Origin: an uncultured Porphyromonadaceae bacterium
GTDB taxonomy: Bacteria > Bacteroidota > Bacteroidia > Bacteroidales > Muribaculaceae
Direction: 5' to 3'
Assembly (NCBI GenBank): GCA_947175225.1
Contig: CAMWLX010000002.1
Coordinates: 1 to 35,825, forward strand
DNA length: 35,825 nucleotides
The position numbers were made by a program, and so were the translations under genes. Position 1 is the stretch's first letter; the number at the start of each line of letters is the position of its first letter. This document shows, in pieces, positions 1-8,022 of the stretch. The notes beneath the pieces were generated by a model. It did no database searches. It had not been told where the DNA came from and was given only the letters and a program-made list of their open reading frames with translations.

Positions 1-1
1 G

Positions 2-121
2 TGTAAAGATATAATTGATGAGATTGATGATGCAATAGCATCCTCTTTTCTTCTTTCAAAAGAAGAAATTTCTTATATAAAAAATTATATTTTAAAATAT
101 AGACTTAACGATGGAGTATAA
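2..121 (+). CDS. C-terminal tail of a probable N6-adenine DNA methylase (partial)
   Basis: The frame is open from base 2 and closes with TAA at 119-121, giving 39 residues that end in KNYILKYRLNDGV. The start lies outside the window. The pattern (acidic, then IDDAIAS, FLLSKEE, then I..YI) resembles the extreme C-terminus of Eco57I/TaqI-like N6-adenine methylases and type IIG enzymes, which commonly end in 'ID..V..LYGL..EE...I'. Cytosine-5 methylases instead end in the motif X region, which is absent here. The stop codon overlaps the start of the cytosine methyltransferase by 11 bp, so the two are probably translated from one message. The assignment rests on a short tail and is tentative. That a coding sequence ends here is well supported by the overlap. 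Confidence 0.55.
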   Translation, partial: CKDIIDEIDDAIASSFLLSKEEISYIKNYILKYRLNDGV

Positions 122-1211
122 ATTTAACGTAATAGATTTATTTTCTGGCGTAGGAGGTCTTTCGCATGGATTCAAAGTCGCTGGTTTTAATGTAGTTTTA
201 GCCAACGAAATTAATCCTACCATTGCTGAGTCTTACAGAAGAAATAATCCAGACACTTTAATGATCAATGTTGACATTAAAGACTTGGTTGATAACTTTG
301 ACAGGTATATTAATCAATTTGAATTTAACAAAGATTTACTAAATCATATTGATGTTATTATCGGAGGTCCTCCATGTCAAGGTTTTTCAATGGCTGGCGG
401 TCGCATCCGGAAAGCCAATGAATTTATTGAGGACGAAAGAAATTTTCTTTTCAAATATTATTTTAAGATGATTCAAAAGTTTGAACCATCATTCTTCGTA
501 TTTGAAAATGTCACCGGTATTCTTTCAAGTAATGGAGGTGATATAATTAGGCAAATTATATCCATCTTTTCAGACCCTAATAATTTAAAAAAAGGTGCAT
601 ATCATCTCAGTATTAATGTTCTTAATGCTGCTGATTTTGGCGTTCCTCAAAATAGGAAACGAGTTTTAATTATAGGCTCTAAATCCCCTTTCAACTTTCA
701 ACATATAAAGGAATTGGTTCTACCTACTTTGCCAAAGGAAAAGATTAAAATATTCTCAGCCCATCCGTCAGTTAAAGATGCAATATTTGATCTCGCGCAC
801 ATCTCTCCTTTTGCGGCAAACAACATTCCTAATCACGTCGCAACAAAGCATAGCGAGAAAGCATTAGCGAGAATTAGGAAGATTAAGCCTAATCAAAACT
901 GGACTGCTCTTGATGAGGAAATCAAATCTGTTCATAGTGGTTCTTATGGACGATTAGATTGGAATAAAGCGGCAACAACAATCACTACCAGATTTGATAC
1001 ACCTTCAGCAGGGCGTTATATACACCCTTCTCTTGATCGCACCTTAACACCAAGGGAGGCAGCTCGTATACAAACATTTCCAGATGATTTTATTTTTTTC
1101 GGTTCAAAATCTTCTATTTGCACGCAAATTGGTAATGCGGTTCCTCCTCGTTTAGCTGAATATATCGCTTATATGATTAGATATCTACTTAATAATGAAA
1201 GCATCAGATAA
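111..1211 (+). CDS. DNA (cytosine-5-)-methyltransferase of a restriction-modification operon
   Basis: This enzyme transfers a methyl group from S-adenosylmethionine to C5 of cytosine in a specific DNA site, protecting host DNA from the restriction proteins encoded downstream. The 366 residues show the m5C methylase motifs in order: motif I DLFSGVGGL (9-17), motif IV with the catalytic Cys in GGPPCQGFS (Cys89), motif VI FENV (131-134), motif VIII PQNRKR (179-184), and near the C-terminus the motif IX/X region RTLTPREAARIQTFPDDF and QIGNAVPP. The target-recognition region between motifs VIII and IX is short. The start ATG lies inside the end of the upstream methylase frame, and the stop overlaps the McrB-like gene by 17 bp, so this is a tightly coupled operon. 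The gene is AT-rich compared with the core genes at the right of the window, consistent with horizontal acquisition. Confidence 0.95.
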   Translation: MEYKFNVIDLFSGVGGLSHGFKVAGFNVVLANEINPTIAESYRRNNPDTLMINVDIKDLVDNFDRYINQFEFNKDLLNHIDVIIGGPPCQGFSMAGGRIRKANEFIEDERNFLFKYYFKMIQKFEPSFFVFENVTGILSSNGGDIIRQIISIFSDPNNLKKGAYHLSINVLNAADFGVPQNRKRVLIIGSKSPFNFQHIKELVLPTLPKEKIKIFSAHPSVKDAIFDLAHISPFAANNIPNHVATKHSEKALARIRKIKPNQNWTALDEEIKSVHSGSYGRLDWNKAATTITTRFDTPSAGRYIHPSLDRTLTPREAARIQTFPDDFIFFGSKSSICTQIGNAVPPRLAEYIAYMIRYLLNNESIR

Positions 1212-3024
1212 CAAGTTAAAAAAACTTAAGTCCGCTGTAATATCTAAAGATGATTATTGGTATATAACAAAGCAAGAGTTAGATTTCAGTAAGCTTTGTT
1301 ATATTGCTGATATTTTGTCAAAGTGGGATGAGAATGGAGAACTTAATTATGAGGACTTTTTTAATAGTATAAAAATTACAGAACCTTATAATTCTTTCAT
1401 CAGCCAAACTGCTCACCGTGCTACTGTTAATCTCGCCCCCTATGGATTAGCAGTAGAAGGAAAAAATTACAACTCGTCTAATTTGACTCCAGTGTTTTAC
1501 AAAATTAAAAGTATTACTGGAGGCGATTTTAATAACACTACTCTATATCAAAAAATAATTGATAATCAAATAGAAAAAATAATTATTAAAACACAAAATA
1601 TCTGTATTTTTCCCATGATGTTCACGTTCAAGGTGCTCCTTACTTTGGGAGATGTCACGGGGTCTTACTCTGTGTCTAAAGACGAATTCAAAACATTCAT
1701 AGCCACCGCTTCTGAATGGAAAGAGTTTTTTGAAGTCGTTGATTCCATTTTGAGATATCGTTCTGACGAAAACTACAAAAAACAAATAGCACAAACTGTC
1801 GGTAAAAAGACCGCAAGTGATTCAAGACTTAATTTAGTTTTGAGTAATCACTCAATGATAGACGTATCCGATAATATAATATCTATCGTTTCGGAAAAAA
1901 TCGGAGAGGTTCGTATTAAAGTCGCTCAATACGAACTTACAAATCCTACGGTTATTGATATTGACAAAGCAAATAATAGGCTTGTATCAATCACAACATT
2001 TGATACTATCCAACAAGTATTGTTTGGAGCTCCTGGGGTTGGAAAATCGCATCATCTTAAATCGATATATGAAGATGAAAACGATGTGATTCGTATTACC
2101 TTCCATCCCGAAACCGATTATGCATCATTCGTTGGTTGCTATAAACCTCTATCTGATGGGGATGAAATTGTTTATAAATTTCAAGGACAGGCTTTTACAG
2201 AAGCTTATATTAAAGCATGGGAACGTTTTGTAGGCGATGCAGAACGTAAAGACACATACCTTGTTATAGAGGAAGTTAATCGTGGAAATTGCGCTCAAAT
2301 TTTTGGTGATATTTTCCAACTTCTTGACCGTAACGAGCAAGGTTTCTCTGAATATACCGTACGACCCGATAAAGATCTTGCAACTTATCTCAAAGATGAG
2401 TTCAATAACATAGCTTCAAATCTCAATAAAATAAAGCCCGGTCTTGATACAGGCGAAATTTTAATGTTGCCTCCTAATCTACATATCCTCGCAACTATGA
2501 ACACTTCAGATCAATCCCTTTTCCCGATTGACTCAGCGTTCAAGCGTCGCTGGGATTGGGTGTATATGCCGATAGAAACCAAACCCAAAGATGATGAAGG
2601 CGAAACCATTACTCGTCGTATAGTAACTAAAGAAAATATTTACGACTGGGGAGAATTTCTTGATAATGTCAATCAACGTATCTTCGCAACTACTGAATCA
2701 GAAGATAAGCAACTCGGATTTTGGTTCGTCAAACCGAAATCCGATGATACAACTATCTCGGCAGAAGATTTCGTTTCCAAAGTAATATTCTTCCTTTGGA
2801 ATGATATCTATAAAGATTTCGGAGATGATGCGACCTCAATCTTTTACTTTGCTCTGGACGGAAATCCTGATAGCAAGGAAAAGGTACGGCATTCTTTCAA
2901 AGACTTTACTCCTGCTTTTAAGAAAATAAATGTCTCTCTTGTTGACGCTTTTATAAAAAACTTGCGAGTTAAACCTATACCCGAAACGTCTGCTGATAAT
3001 TCTTCGGAGAACAGTACTGATTAA
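1195..3024 (+). CDS. McrB-like AAA+ NTPase subunit of a LlaJI-type restriction system
   Basis: This is the NTP-driven motor subunit of a McrBC/LlaJI-type restriction complex, expected to recognise DNA, form a ring and translocate with the nuclease encoded next. Of 609 residues, the first 270 or so have no motif I recognise and probably hold the DNA-reading domain. The AAA+ core carries Walker A GAPGVGKS (278-285), Walker B plus sensor region LVIEEVNRGNCAQIFGD (356-372), and the McrB-type signature MNTSDQSLFPIDSAFKRRW (435-453), whose MNxxD element corresponds to the GTP-discriminating motif of McrB. The start ATG at 1195 overlaps the methylase end by 17 bp, and the nuclease gene begins 4 nt after the stop. 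LlaJI systems pair methylases with a McrB-like R1 and a nuclease R2, matching this layout. Whether it prefers GTP or ATP cannot be read from the sequence. Confidence 0.92.
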   Translation: MKASDNKLKKLKSAVISKDDYWYITKQELDFSKLCYIADILSKWDENGELNYEDFFNSIKITEPYNSFISQTAHRATVNLAPYGLAVEGKNYNSSNLTPVFYKIKSITGGDFNNTTLYQKIIDNQIEKIIIKTQNICIFPMMFTFKVLLTLGDVTGSYSVSKDEFKTFIATASEWKEFFEVVDSILRYRSDENYKKQIAQTVGKKTASDSRLNLVLSNHSMIDVSDNIISIVSEKIGEVRIKVAQYELTNPTVIDIDKANNRLVSITTFDTIQQVLFGAPGVGKSHHLKSIYEDENDVIRITFHPETDYASFVGCYKPLSDGDEIVYKFQGQAFTEAYIKAWERFVGDAERKDTYLVIEEVNRGNCAQIFGDIFQLLDRNEQGFSEYTVRPDKDLATYLKDEFNNIASNLNKIKPGLDTGEILMLPPNLHILATMNTSDQSLFPIDSAFKRRWDWVYMPIETKPKDDEGETITRRIVTKENIYDWGEFLDNVNQRIFATTESEDKQLGFWFVKPKSDDTTISAEDFVSKVIFFLWNDIYKDFGDDATSIFYFALDGNPDSKEKVRHSFKDFTPAFKKINVSLVDAFIKNLRVKPIPETSADNSSENSTD

Positions 3025-3028
3025 CCCG

Positions 3029-4750
3029 ATGAGAATAGTAATTGAAGATTACCCATACGACGAGCAGAAACTTCGTGAAGTAGTTCCTGCCCGTATGTTG
3101 GATTTCCCAAATAAAAAAGGGGAAATACGACCTCCGTATGTCGGGTACTGTTACAACCCCGAAATTAACGATTGTATTTTCTTTCTCCCAAAGGTTGTCC
3201 TCACTAAAGATATAGAAGACGAAAAGGACGAAACCGGTCTCGGTCTTGTATTTGACAAATATAATCCTACCGATCTTCTTGATTTTGACAACAAAAACCT
3301 TGATGATGCAGACCGCAAATTCCTCCAGAATTTTGCTATTTGGATTTACCGCGCAATAAGTGTTTTTTATAAGCATAACAACACTACTATTGTCAGTCGT
3401 CATTCTTATGTCGGTGTTGATGCCTCACCTAAGAAAAAAGAAGGAACACTTATTGACGTGATATTATCTCTTATTCGATTCGCTAAAGAACACCGCGATT
3501 TCGTAATGTTTGAGATAAAAAATATCCATCGTGGATATAATCGCGTTAATTGGCGAAAAACCATCTCTCATCAATTACCTACCAAACAAGGTAAGTCTCC
3601 TGTATATCTGAATCCTATAAATAAGAAAAAACAGATTGATTTTGACGAGGAGTTGTTTGTTATTTATTTCTCAATTCTCGAATATGTTCATAAACAATTC
3701 AATTTTCCTGTCGAAATCAACTGTAACTATGAAACCATAAAGAGTGCCGAGTTTCGGCATTATCTTAACGGTTATGGCAAAATCCGTCTCCGTCAAATAA
3801 AGTATAAGTATTTTAGCGATACATCCTTGAAATTATGGAACTTATGTTATAAGTTCTTTGAGAACACAGATAGGCTGAATTCTACCCATAACGTTGAGGA
3901 TTTCCTTATTGCAAAGGACTTTAACATTGTATTCGAGTCAATCATCGAATCACTCCTGGGAGAAGAAGTTCCAAAAGGTCTCAAAGAACAATACGACGGA
4001 AAGAGGATAGACCATATATATCCTTACAATGCGCTTGTACATTCCGAGGACAACATATATCACATTGCCGATAGTAAATATTACAAAGTCGGTTCTTCCA
4101 TAGGTAAGGAGTCTATCTACAAACAATATACATACGCCAAGAATGTTATTCAACTTACTCTTAACATTCTCTTTGGCAAAGGAGATATGGAAACCAAGAA
4201 ACGGAACGGTTATATCCCATATCGAGATGAAATTACCGAGGGTTACAACATTACACCTAATTTCTTTATCTCTGCTAAAATCGAAAGCGAAAATTCCGGT
4301 GAACGGTATTCCTATTCCAATGACAATTTAACTCCACACAATGTCGATGATGAAGGTAATCCTATTATGAAGTATAGGATTTTCCAATTCGAGAATAGAT
4401 TGTTTGACCGCGACACACTGATACTTTCTCATTATGACATTAACTTCTTATATATCATTGCGCTCTATGGTAAGCATAATCAATTTGAGCAAGAAAGTTT
4501 CCGAGTGCGTGCTCGCAAGATCTTTAGGGAGTTTGCAATACGGCTCTTATCAGATTACTACTCCTTTTATAAGGTAGATCCTGCTCCAGAGTCTATTGAA
4601 GATTTTGTCAATTCTCATTTCAGAGAGTTATCAGGTAAACTTTTCCACTATAACGACACCCTCATTCTTGCTCTTGAAAAAGGACACGAAGACACCGCCA
4701 TAATAAAATCCAAATATTCCGAAATAATTACCGAGTACAAACTTGTATAA
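3029..4750 (+). CDS. LlaJI-family restriction endonuclease (McrC-like nuclease partner)
   Basis: This is the DNA-cleaving partner of the McrB-like motor. The 573-residue protein has an N-terminal adaptor region and a PD-(D/E)xK type catalytic segment around residues 300-375: FESIIESLLG (302-311), then GKRIDHIYPY with Asp328, then YHIADSKYYK with Asp348 and Lys350, and a following helix YKQYTYAKNVIQL. The motif order and spacing match the LlaJI restriction endonuclease family and the related McrC/DUF2357 nucleases. The gene starts 4 nt after the McrB-like stop and its TAA is followed within 2 nt by the ATG of the next gene. All residues needed for a PD-(D/E)xK nuclease seem present, so the system looks intact and probably active. 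The DNA site is unknown. Confidence 0.9.
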   Translation: MRIVIEDYPYDEQKLREVVPARMLDFPNKKGEIRPPYVGYCYNPEINDCIFFLPKVVLTKDIEDEKDETGLGLVFDKYNPTDLLDFDNKNLDDADRKFLQNFAIWIYRAISVFYKHNNTTIVSRHSYVGVDASPKKKEGTLIDVILSLIRFAKEHRDFVMFEIKNIHRGYNRVNWRKTISHQLPTKQGKSPVYLNPINKKKQIDFDEELFVIYFSILEYVHKQFNFPVEINCNYETIKSAEFRHYLNGYGKIRLRQIKYKYFSDTSLKLWNLCYKFFENTDRLNSTHNVEDFLIAKDFNIVFESIIESLLGEEVPKGLKEQYDGKRIDHIYPYNALVHSEDNIYHIADSKYYKVGSSIGKESIYKQYTYAKNVIQLTLNILFGKGDMETKKRNGYIPYRDEITEGYNITPNFFISAKIESENSGERYSYSNDNLTPHNVDDEGNPIMKYRIFQFENRLFDRDTLILSHYDINFLYIIALYGKHNQFEQESFRVRARKIFREFAIRLLSDYYSFYKVDPAPESIEDFVNSHFRELSGKLFHYNDTLILALEKGHEDTAIIKSKYSEIITEYKLV

Positions 4751-4751
4751 T

Positions 4752-5968
4752 ATGATTACGATATGTCATAACTTCGACCCTGAACAATTCGATTGGCTAT
4801 GGGCTAAATATGTAAATGGGGGCAACATTACACAACATTGCTTTATTTGCCTTAAAGGCACACAGAGTAAGAAATTCAGTAAGGCTTATAACCCTTATAT
4901 GGTTAATCAGACCGTTATCGTTATGGACGAAAAGCCGGAGGGTGAATATGATGCTATATATTTTTGTGGAGTTTCCAAAAAAGGTTTCGACCATAATGTT
5001 CACCTTGTAGTGCGCCCTGAACAGGGCACCAACTCTGAGTGGAAATTTGAGAATTGGCACGCTGATATTGAGAATGGCACAGTTGAAATACTTCCTTGTG
5101 CCGGAGAGTTAAAACCTGAATATTTCAGCGAGCCATATAACGACCATTATTATACCTGCCGTAACTTCCTTTGGATGGTGCGGCAATATTATCCTGAAGC
5201 TCTCGACCTTGACAAGCAGATAATAACCTGCGTCAAGGATTCCGATGGTAATTACGACACCGACCAACGTATCCCAATCTCGCTTGATGAGTGGCGCGTC
5301 ATTCTCCGCGACCTTGCAGAGAACGACGTTGACTCATGGAATCTTTTGCGTGAGTTTCACAAGGCAAAAGACCATACAGCGTATGTGCGCGATGTTGCTG
5401 TTGCTCGAAATTCTTCTCGCCCTGCAATTATTAAGAAAATTGAAGCCCTCGGACTTCTCATTGCCGGACGTAACGGCAAGTTCAGAGTGGTACGTCGTCT
5501 TAATCAGAGGTCAGAATGTTGGTGGCCGGTGTTCTTCAATATGAAATTTGAAGACTCGACCAAAGAAACAATCTATTCGCTCCGTCACGATCTTGTCGTT
5601 GTTATGGACGAAATGACAAAGACAAAGCGTAGCGGTGCTTCCACATCCATAGAGAGTAAAGGAACTGTCGGTTATCCTACATTTTATTTCTTTGAGATGG
5701 GTCTGAATGTCGGTGATGTTCTGACTTTCACCGAAGACCCCTCTATTACTGCTGTTGTTGCCACTAACCGAAAAGTTATCTTCAACGGAAAAAAACTTAC
5801 CTTACACCTCTCACAAACGAGTTGCGCGGTAAGAATAGCCGTATGGGTAAATATTGGACTTTCAACGGTAAGACTATTGACGAACTTTACTACGACACCT
5901 ATTTCCCCAACGGCAAGACCTTTGCAGAGTACCAAGCCGAAGAAGAACGTCGCAAAAATCAGCAATAA
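4752..5968 (+). CDS. Restriction-associated protein with RAMA-like C-terminus, split by a -1 frameshift at a run of seven A
   Basis: I do not recognise this gene with certainty. It begins at ATG 4752 right after the nuclease stop. The reading frame runs to 5795, where seven A lie at 5789-5795. In the uninterrupted frame the C-terminus then becomes atypical, Ser/Thr/Arg-rich sequence up to 6020. Shifting by -1 at the A run restores a sensible continuation (NGKKTYLTPLTNELRGKN, then GKYWTFNGKTIDELYYDTYF) ending at TAA 5966-5968, about 405 residues in total. That C-terminus resembles the RAMA domain found in restriction-modification proteins (a 'V.F.Gk..sLs.LT.el.G...W.ynG' pattern). The middle (about residues 170-260) looks like a helix-turn-helix followed by a WWPVFF strand. 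A missing A in the assembly, programmed frameshifting on A_AAA_AAA, or a real mutation are all possible. A role in reading modified DNA for the adjacent restriction enzyme is inference. Confidence 0.65.
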
Positions 5969-5970
5969 TT

Positions 5971-6126
5971 ATGGACGAATACGACGATTTAGACACCTAC
6001 AACTGCGAGCCGGTACATGACGGCTGGGTTGACTTCGACTATAACGAAAACACGGGCGAGTTGTCGGATCTCTTTGACGAAACTGACCTCGACCAATATA
6101 TAGACAACTTAAACGACTGGGACTAA
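5971..6126 (+). CDS. Very acidic 51-residue protein, possible DNA mimic
   Basis: An open frame starts with ATG 2 nt after the corrected stop of the preceding gene and runs to TAA 6124-6126. The product of 51 residues has 14 Asp and 5 Glu, one His, and no Lys or Arg. It starts MDEYDDLDTYNCEP and ends DQYIDNLNDWD. No family is recognised. Such extreme acidity in a small protein next to a restriction system is reminiscent of DNA-mimic proteins that occupy DNA-binding sites, but this is inference. It could equally be a short acidic tail that some relatives carry fused to the previous gene. The position immediately behind the corrected stop, and codon use like its neighbours, support real translation. 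Confidence 0.5.
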   Translation: MDEYDDLDTYNCEPVHDGWVDFDYNENTGELSDLFDETDLDQYIDNLNDWD

Positions 6127-6145
6127 ACTTTAATTATTAACTAAT

Positions 6146-6352
6146 ATGAAAAAATCATCACTTCTTGCTCTTGTAGGTGTTGGGTTGTTCATTCTTAGCA
6201 ACCTGTACTACCTTATCGTGACCTATTGTGTTGATGCCCCTTGGGAACACGACTGGTACGACACATTTGGAAAAATGTTCCAAATTACCTCCTTTATCGG
6301 GTGGATTCTTGTAGGTCAATTCTTCCTCTCTCTCTATAAAAAATCCAAATAA
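6146..6352 (+). CDS. Small two-helix membrane protein
   Basis: A 68-residue protein starts MKKSSLLALVGVG. Two hydrophobic segments are visible, about residues 5-27 and 46-65, joined by a loop rich in aromatic and acidic residues (APWEHDWYDTFGK). It ends in a basic YKKSK tail, which would place both ends in the cytoplasm. The gene lies 19 nt after the acidic ORF and 1 nt before the next membrane protein gene, so it is likely in one transcript with the restriction genes. I do not recognise a family. It could be an accessory membrane anchor or simply a passenger of the island. Confidence 0.6.
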   Translation: MKKSSLLALVGVGLFILSNLYYLIVTYCVDAPWEHDWYDTFGKMFQITSFIGWILVGQFFLSLYKKSK

Positions 6353-6353
6353 T

Positions 6354-6722
6354 ATGGCAAACGAAAATATCAACGAGGTACTGGGTATCGAAGAATCTCC
6401 GAACCCTAACTCCAATTCCTCTCAGGAAATGGAATCTGAATCCACATCAAACAATGCCGCAGAGAATACTCTTAATGTGATTGCAGGTATTGTCCTTTGG
6501 GTGGGTATTATAGGCTCCATTTTTTGCCTTTTTACTCTTACTACTAGAAAGGTTGTAGACCATACATATCATTACAGTATTCACTATGATACTATCTTCA
6601 ACCCTTCGGGTTTAGCCGTTTCCATTGGAGTTCTTTTATCCACTCTTACTACTTGGGCTGTGCTTAAAGTGATTGCTAATATTTCCCTTTCACTTAAAGA
6701 AATAAATTCTAAAATCAAATAA
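6354..6722 (+). CDS. Small membrane protein with acidic N-terminus
   Basis: The 122-residue product begins MANENINEVLGIEESPNP and has a Ser/Asn/Glu-rich, probably disordered first 38 residues. Two hydrophobic segments follow, about 40-62 and 86-110, separated by a short polar loop containing VDHTYHYSIHYD. The C-terminus is a short amphipathic helix (SLSLKEINSKIK). It starts 1 nt after the stop of the preceding membrane protein, implying co-translation. No family is recognised and no catalytic motif is visible. It is the last gene before a long non-coding stretch. Confidence 0.6.
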   Translation: MANENINEVLGIEESPNPNSNSSQEMESESTSNNAAENTLNVIAGIVLWVGIIGSIFCLFTLTTRKVVDHTYHYSIHYDTIFNPSGLAVSIGVLLSTLTTWAVLKVIANISLSLKEINSKIK

Positions 6723-6832
6723 GGGAGTTGCGGCACCGCCGCCGCGCTTTCGTAAATCGAGCCTAAGGTCTCGACCATAAGGTTTCAACCTTTAGCACAA
6801 CGAGCGTAGGCGAGTTAATCGCTAACTCATTC

Positions 6833-6858
6833 GACCCTTCGGACACCTCCGAGGGGTC
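6833..6858 (+). other. Strong hairpin in the first non-coding module
   Basis: Arms GACCCTTCGG and CCGAGGGGTC pair over 10 positions with one G-T pair around a 6-nt loop (ACACCT). The sequence after it (TTGTTGC) is not a good U-tract, so it is at best a weak terminator for the membrane protein genes upstream. It may instead be part of a structured RNA. Confidence 0.45.
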
Positions 6859-7154
6859 TTGTTGCATATGGGCTTTCCGCTTTGACAGATTTTCGCAGAT
6901 AAAGGATTTTACCGTTCTTTTTTCCTCATTCAGCCGGGAGGTGGGGTATTCACATACGCCTTGATTTAGTGTTTGGCAGGTGTCGGAAACTGGTCTGCAT
7001 TATTGAATACTTCCTCAAAGGTATGGGCTACACGGTGGATATGATGCTTTGCCATTGAGGGATAACCTCTTTTGAGTGCGGAGAGTCAACAGCTTTCGCC
7101 GAGTGAGGCTAACGATATTATGATTTTGCGAGACAGTTTTTGAATTGCTCACCG

Positions 7155-7230
7155 GGTCTATTTTCCCATCTGCAATGTTAGGTCGCCAACTCAACTTCCC
7201 TGCGGCTCTCTATAACCGCTCCGCTATTTA
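7155..7230 (+). repeat. 76-bp perfect direct repeat, copy 1
   Basis: The 76 bases starting GGTCTATTTTCCCATCTGCA and ending CCGCTCCGCTATTTA recur without any difference at 18758-18833 in the same orientation. The flanks of the two copies do not match. The repeat pair encloses the WYL operon and both small paralogous genes. No reading frame runs through it. It could be a conserved RNA or DNA element of this family of mobile islands, or a substrate for homologous exchange. Confidence 0.9.
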
Positions 7231-7390
7231 TAAAACAATTTTACAAAAAATGGTACAAGCCTCATTTTTAGCCGCTAACGCTTAAAATTCTTTAGTAAAT
7301 TTTTGTTCGGTCTCAAACAGCTACCCTGATTTGGCAGTGTAAAAATTAAGAGCCTCAGCTCACAAGTTAAACTTCAAAAAATTCAAAATC

Positions 7391-7585
7391 ATGACATACG
7401 TTAGCTGCATCTCACTCGACAAAAACCGCCGCCTCAAAGAATATCAAGTAGAGGTTATCACCTTCAACGGCGAAAGCGAAATCGTTTATGTAGTAGCCCG
7501 CACCTCCGAGGAAGCTCAGGCTAAAGCCGCAGACCAGATGCCCGACGCCGACTATACAATGGTTCAAGGCTGCTGGGAATACTAA
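7391..7585 (+). CDS. Small 64-residue protein of unknown function (intact paralogue)
   Basis: A 64-residue protein starts MTYVSCISLDKNRRLKEYQV and ends DYTMVQGCWEY. It has an alpha/beta look: a strand (EYQVEVITFNGE), a second strand (EIVYVVART), a helix (SEEAQAKAADQM) and a short tail. The family is not recognised. A broken relative at 17749-18000 shares the leader sequence, the start MTYVS, the central EVITF-GES and the tail DYTMVQG, so the gene belongs to a duplicated module. It is followed by a clear intrinsic terminator at 7610, indicating an independent short transcript. Conservation of this gene inside an otherwise non-coding, structured region hints that the RNA around it matters too. 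Confidence 0.75.
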   Translation: MTYVSCISLDKNRRLKEYQVEVITFNGESEIVYVVARTSEEAQAKAADQMPDADYTMVQGCWEY

Positions 7586-7609
7586 TCCCACCTCCCAACG
7601 GAAAGAGGG

Positions 7610-7634
7610 TTGACCCGACAGGTCAATTTTTTTT
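7610..7634 (+). terminator. Intrinsic terminator after the 64-residue gene
   Basis: Perfect 6-bp stem TTGACC / GGTCAA with a CGACA loop, followed directly by eight T. It sits 25 nt after the stop codon of the small gene and reads on the plus strand. Confidence 0.85.
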
Positions 7635-7657
7635 CTCTACGAGCGAGTTCGGCTGCG

Positions 7658-7694
7658 CTCGGCATAGGTCAAGCGAGCTTGACTCTCTGCTCTC
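7658..7694 (+). repeat. Covarying hairpin element A
   Basis: Shared outer sequence CTCGGCATA and TCTGCTCTC encloses an inner stem GTCAAG-CGAG-CTTGAC. Elements B (17337-17371) and C (17563-17597) keep the outer sequence but have different inner stems that still pair, which indicates selection for the structure. Confidence 0.6.
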
Positions 7695-7737
7695 ACTGGC
7701 ACGAACTGTCTGCTCACATCTGCCACCGCTCTCATTA

Positions 7738-7781
7738 TCTATCGGCTCTCCGGCACCGCCTCTAAGCCGAGGGGCGCGGTC
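7738..7781 (+). repeat. 44-nt repeat, copy 1
   Basis: Starts TCTATCGGCTCTCCGGCACC and ends GAGGGGCGCGGTC. The other copy at 18111-18154 differs at one base (A to G). The segment contains CGGCT/AGCCG and ACCGCC/GGCGCGGT inverted pairs. Both copies lie downstream of the small paralogous genes. Confidence 0.8.
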
Positions 7782-8014
7782 TCATCGGCTTGCCGCTTGC
7801 ACAGCAAGAACTCCTCCATATCTTCCGTGTTCCGTACAGGTTCGCTCGCGCGACTCCCGAGTTGACTACCCAAACAACGGGGGAGTTGGTTCTTGCCATA
7901 CAGTATTCCTTCAGTTTGTCAATCTCAGACGTTCAATAATTTAGGATAACCGAATTGCAACATTTTGGTGTTCGATTTTAAATGCGAAACTCCCAATTTA
8001 TCAAAAAATATTGC

Positions 8015-8022
8015 TAACTTTG
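8015..8022 (+). promoter_or_regulatory. Probable -7 element of the WYL regulator promoter
   Basis: TAACTTTG followed by CA fits the Bacteroidota -7 consensus TAnnTTTG. No TTTG is found 19-21 nt upstream, so the -33 element is weak or replaced. The implied leader to the WYL start is about 135 nt and includes a CGGC-GAGA-GCCG hairpin near 8073. Confidence 0.55.

Larger units (their letters stand above)
6723..7390 (+). other. Non-coding, hairpin-rich module (first copy)
   Basis: No credible gene is seen in this stretch. It is dense in potential hairpins: a 10-bp stem with one G-T pair at 6833-6858 (arms GACCCTTCGG and CCGAGGGGTC), a 6-bp stem of GAGTTA against TAACTC just before it, and a short AAGG/CCTT stem around 6779-6792. 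A GATAAAGGATTTTACCGTTC string near 6898 recurs in altered form near 17051. The 76-bp perfect repeat lies at 7155-7230. The last 60 nt before the small gene at 7391 (GTGTAAAAAT, then CTTCAAAAA and AAAATCATG) match the leader of the related small gene at 17749. The stretch therefore looks like the 5' half of a duplicated module. Confidence 0.6.
7635..8014 (+). other. Non-coding stretch between small gene and WYL regulator
   Basis: No gene is seen. Contents: a hairpin element at 7658-7694 (flanks CTCGGCATA and CTCTGCTCTC around a perfect GTCAAG/CTTGAC stem) that has two relatives at 17337 and 17563; a 44-nt segment at 7738-7781 that recurs at 18111-18154 with one difference; further G/C-rich inverted segments around 7840-7900; and an AT-rich approach to the WYL promoter. 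Confidence 0.6.

Noticed and set aside
4743..4751. TTG start three codons upstream of the RAMA-like gene
   Set aside because: It overlaps the end of the nuclease gene, and ATG 4752 lies directly behind the stop, which is the simpler start.
5796..6020. Zero-frame C-terminus of the RAMA-like gene
   Set aside because: Its composition is atypical (Ser/Thr/Arg-rich) and it overlaps the acidic ORF, while the -1 frame gives a coherent end.
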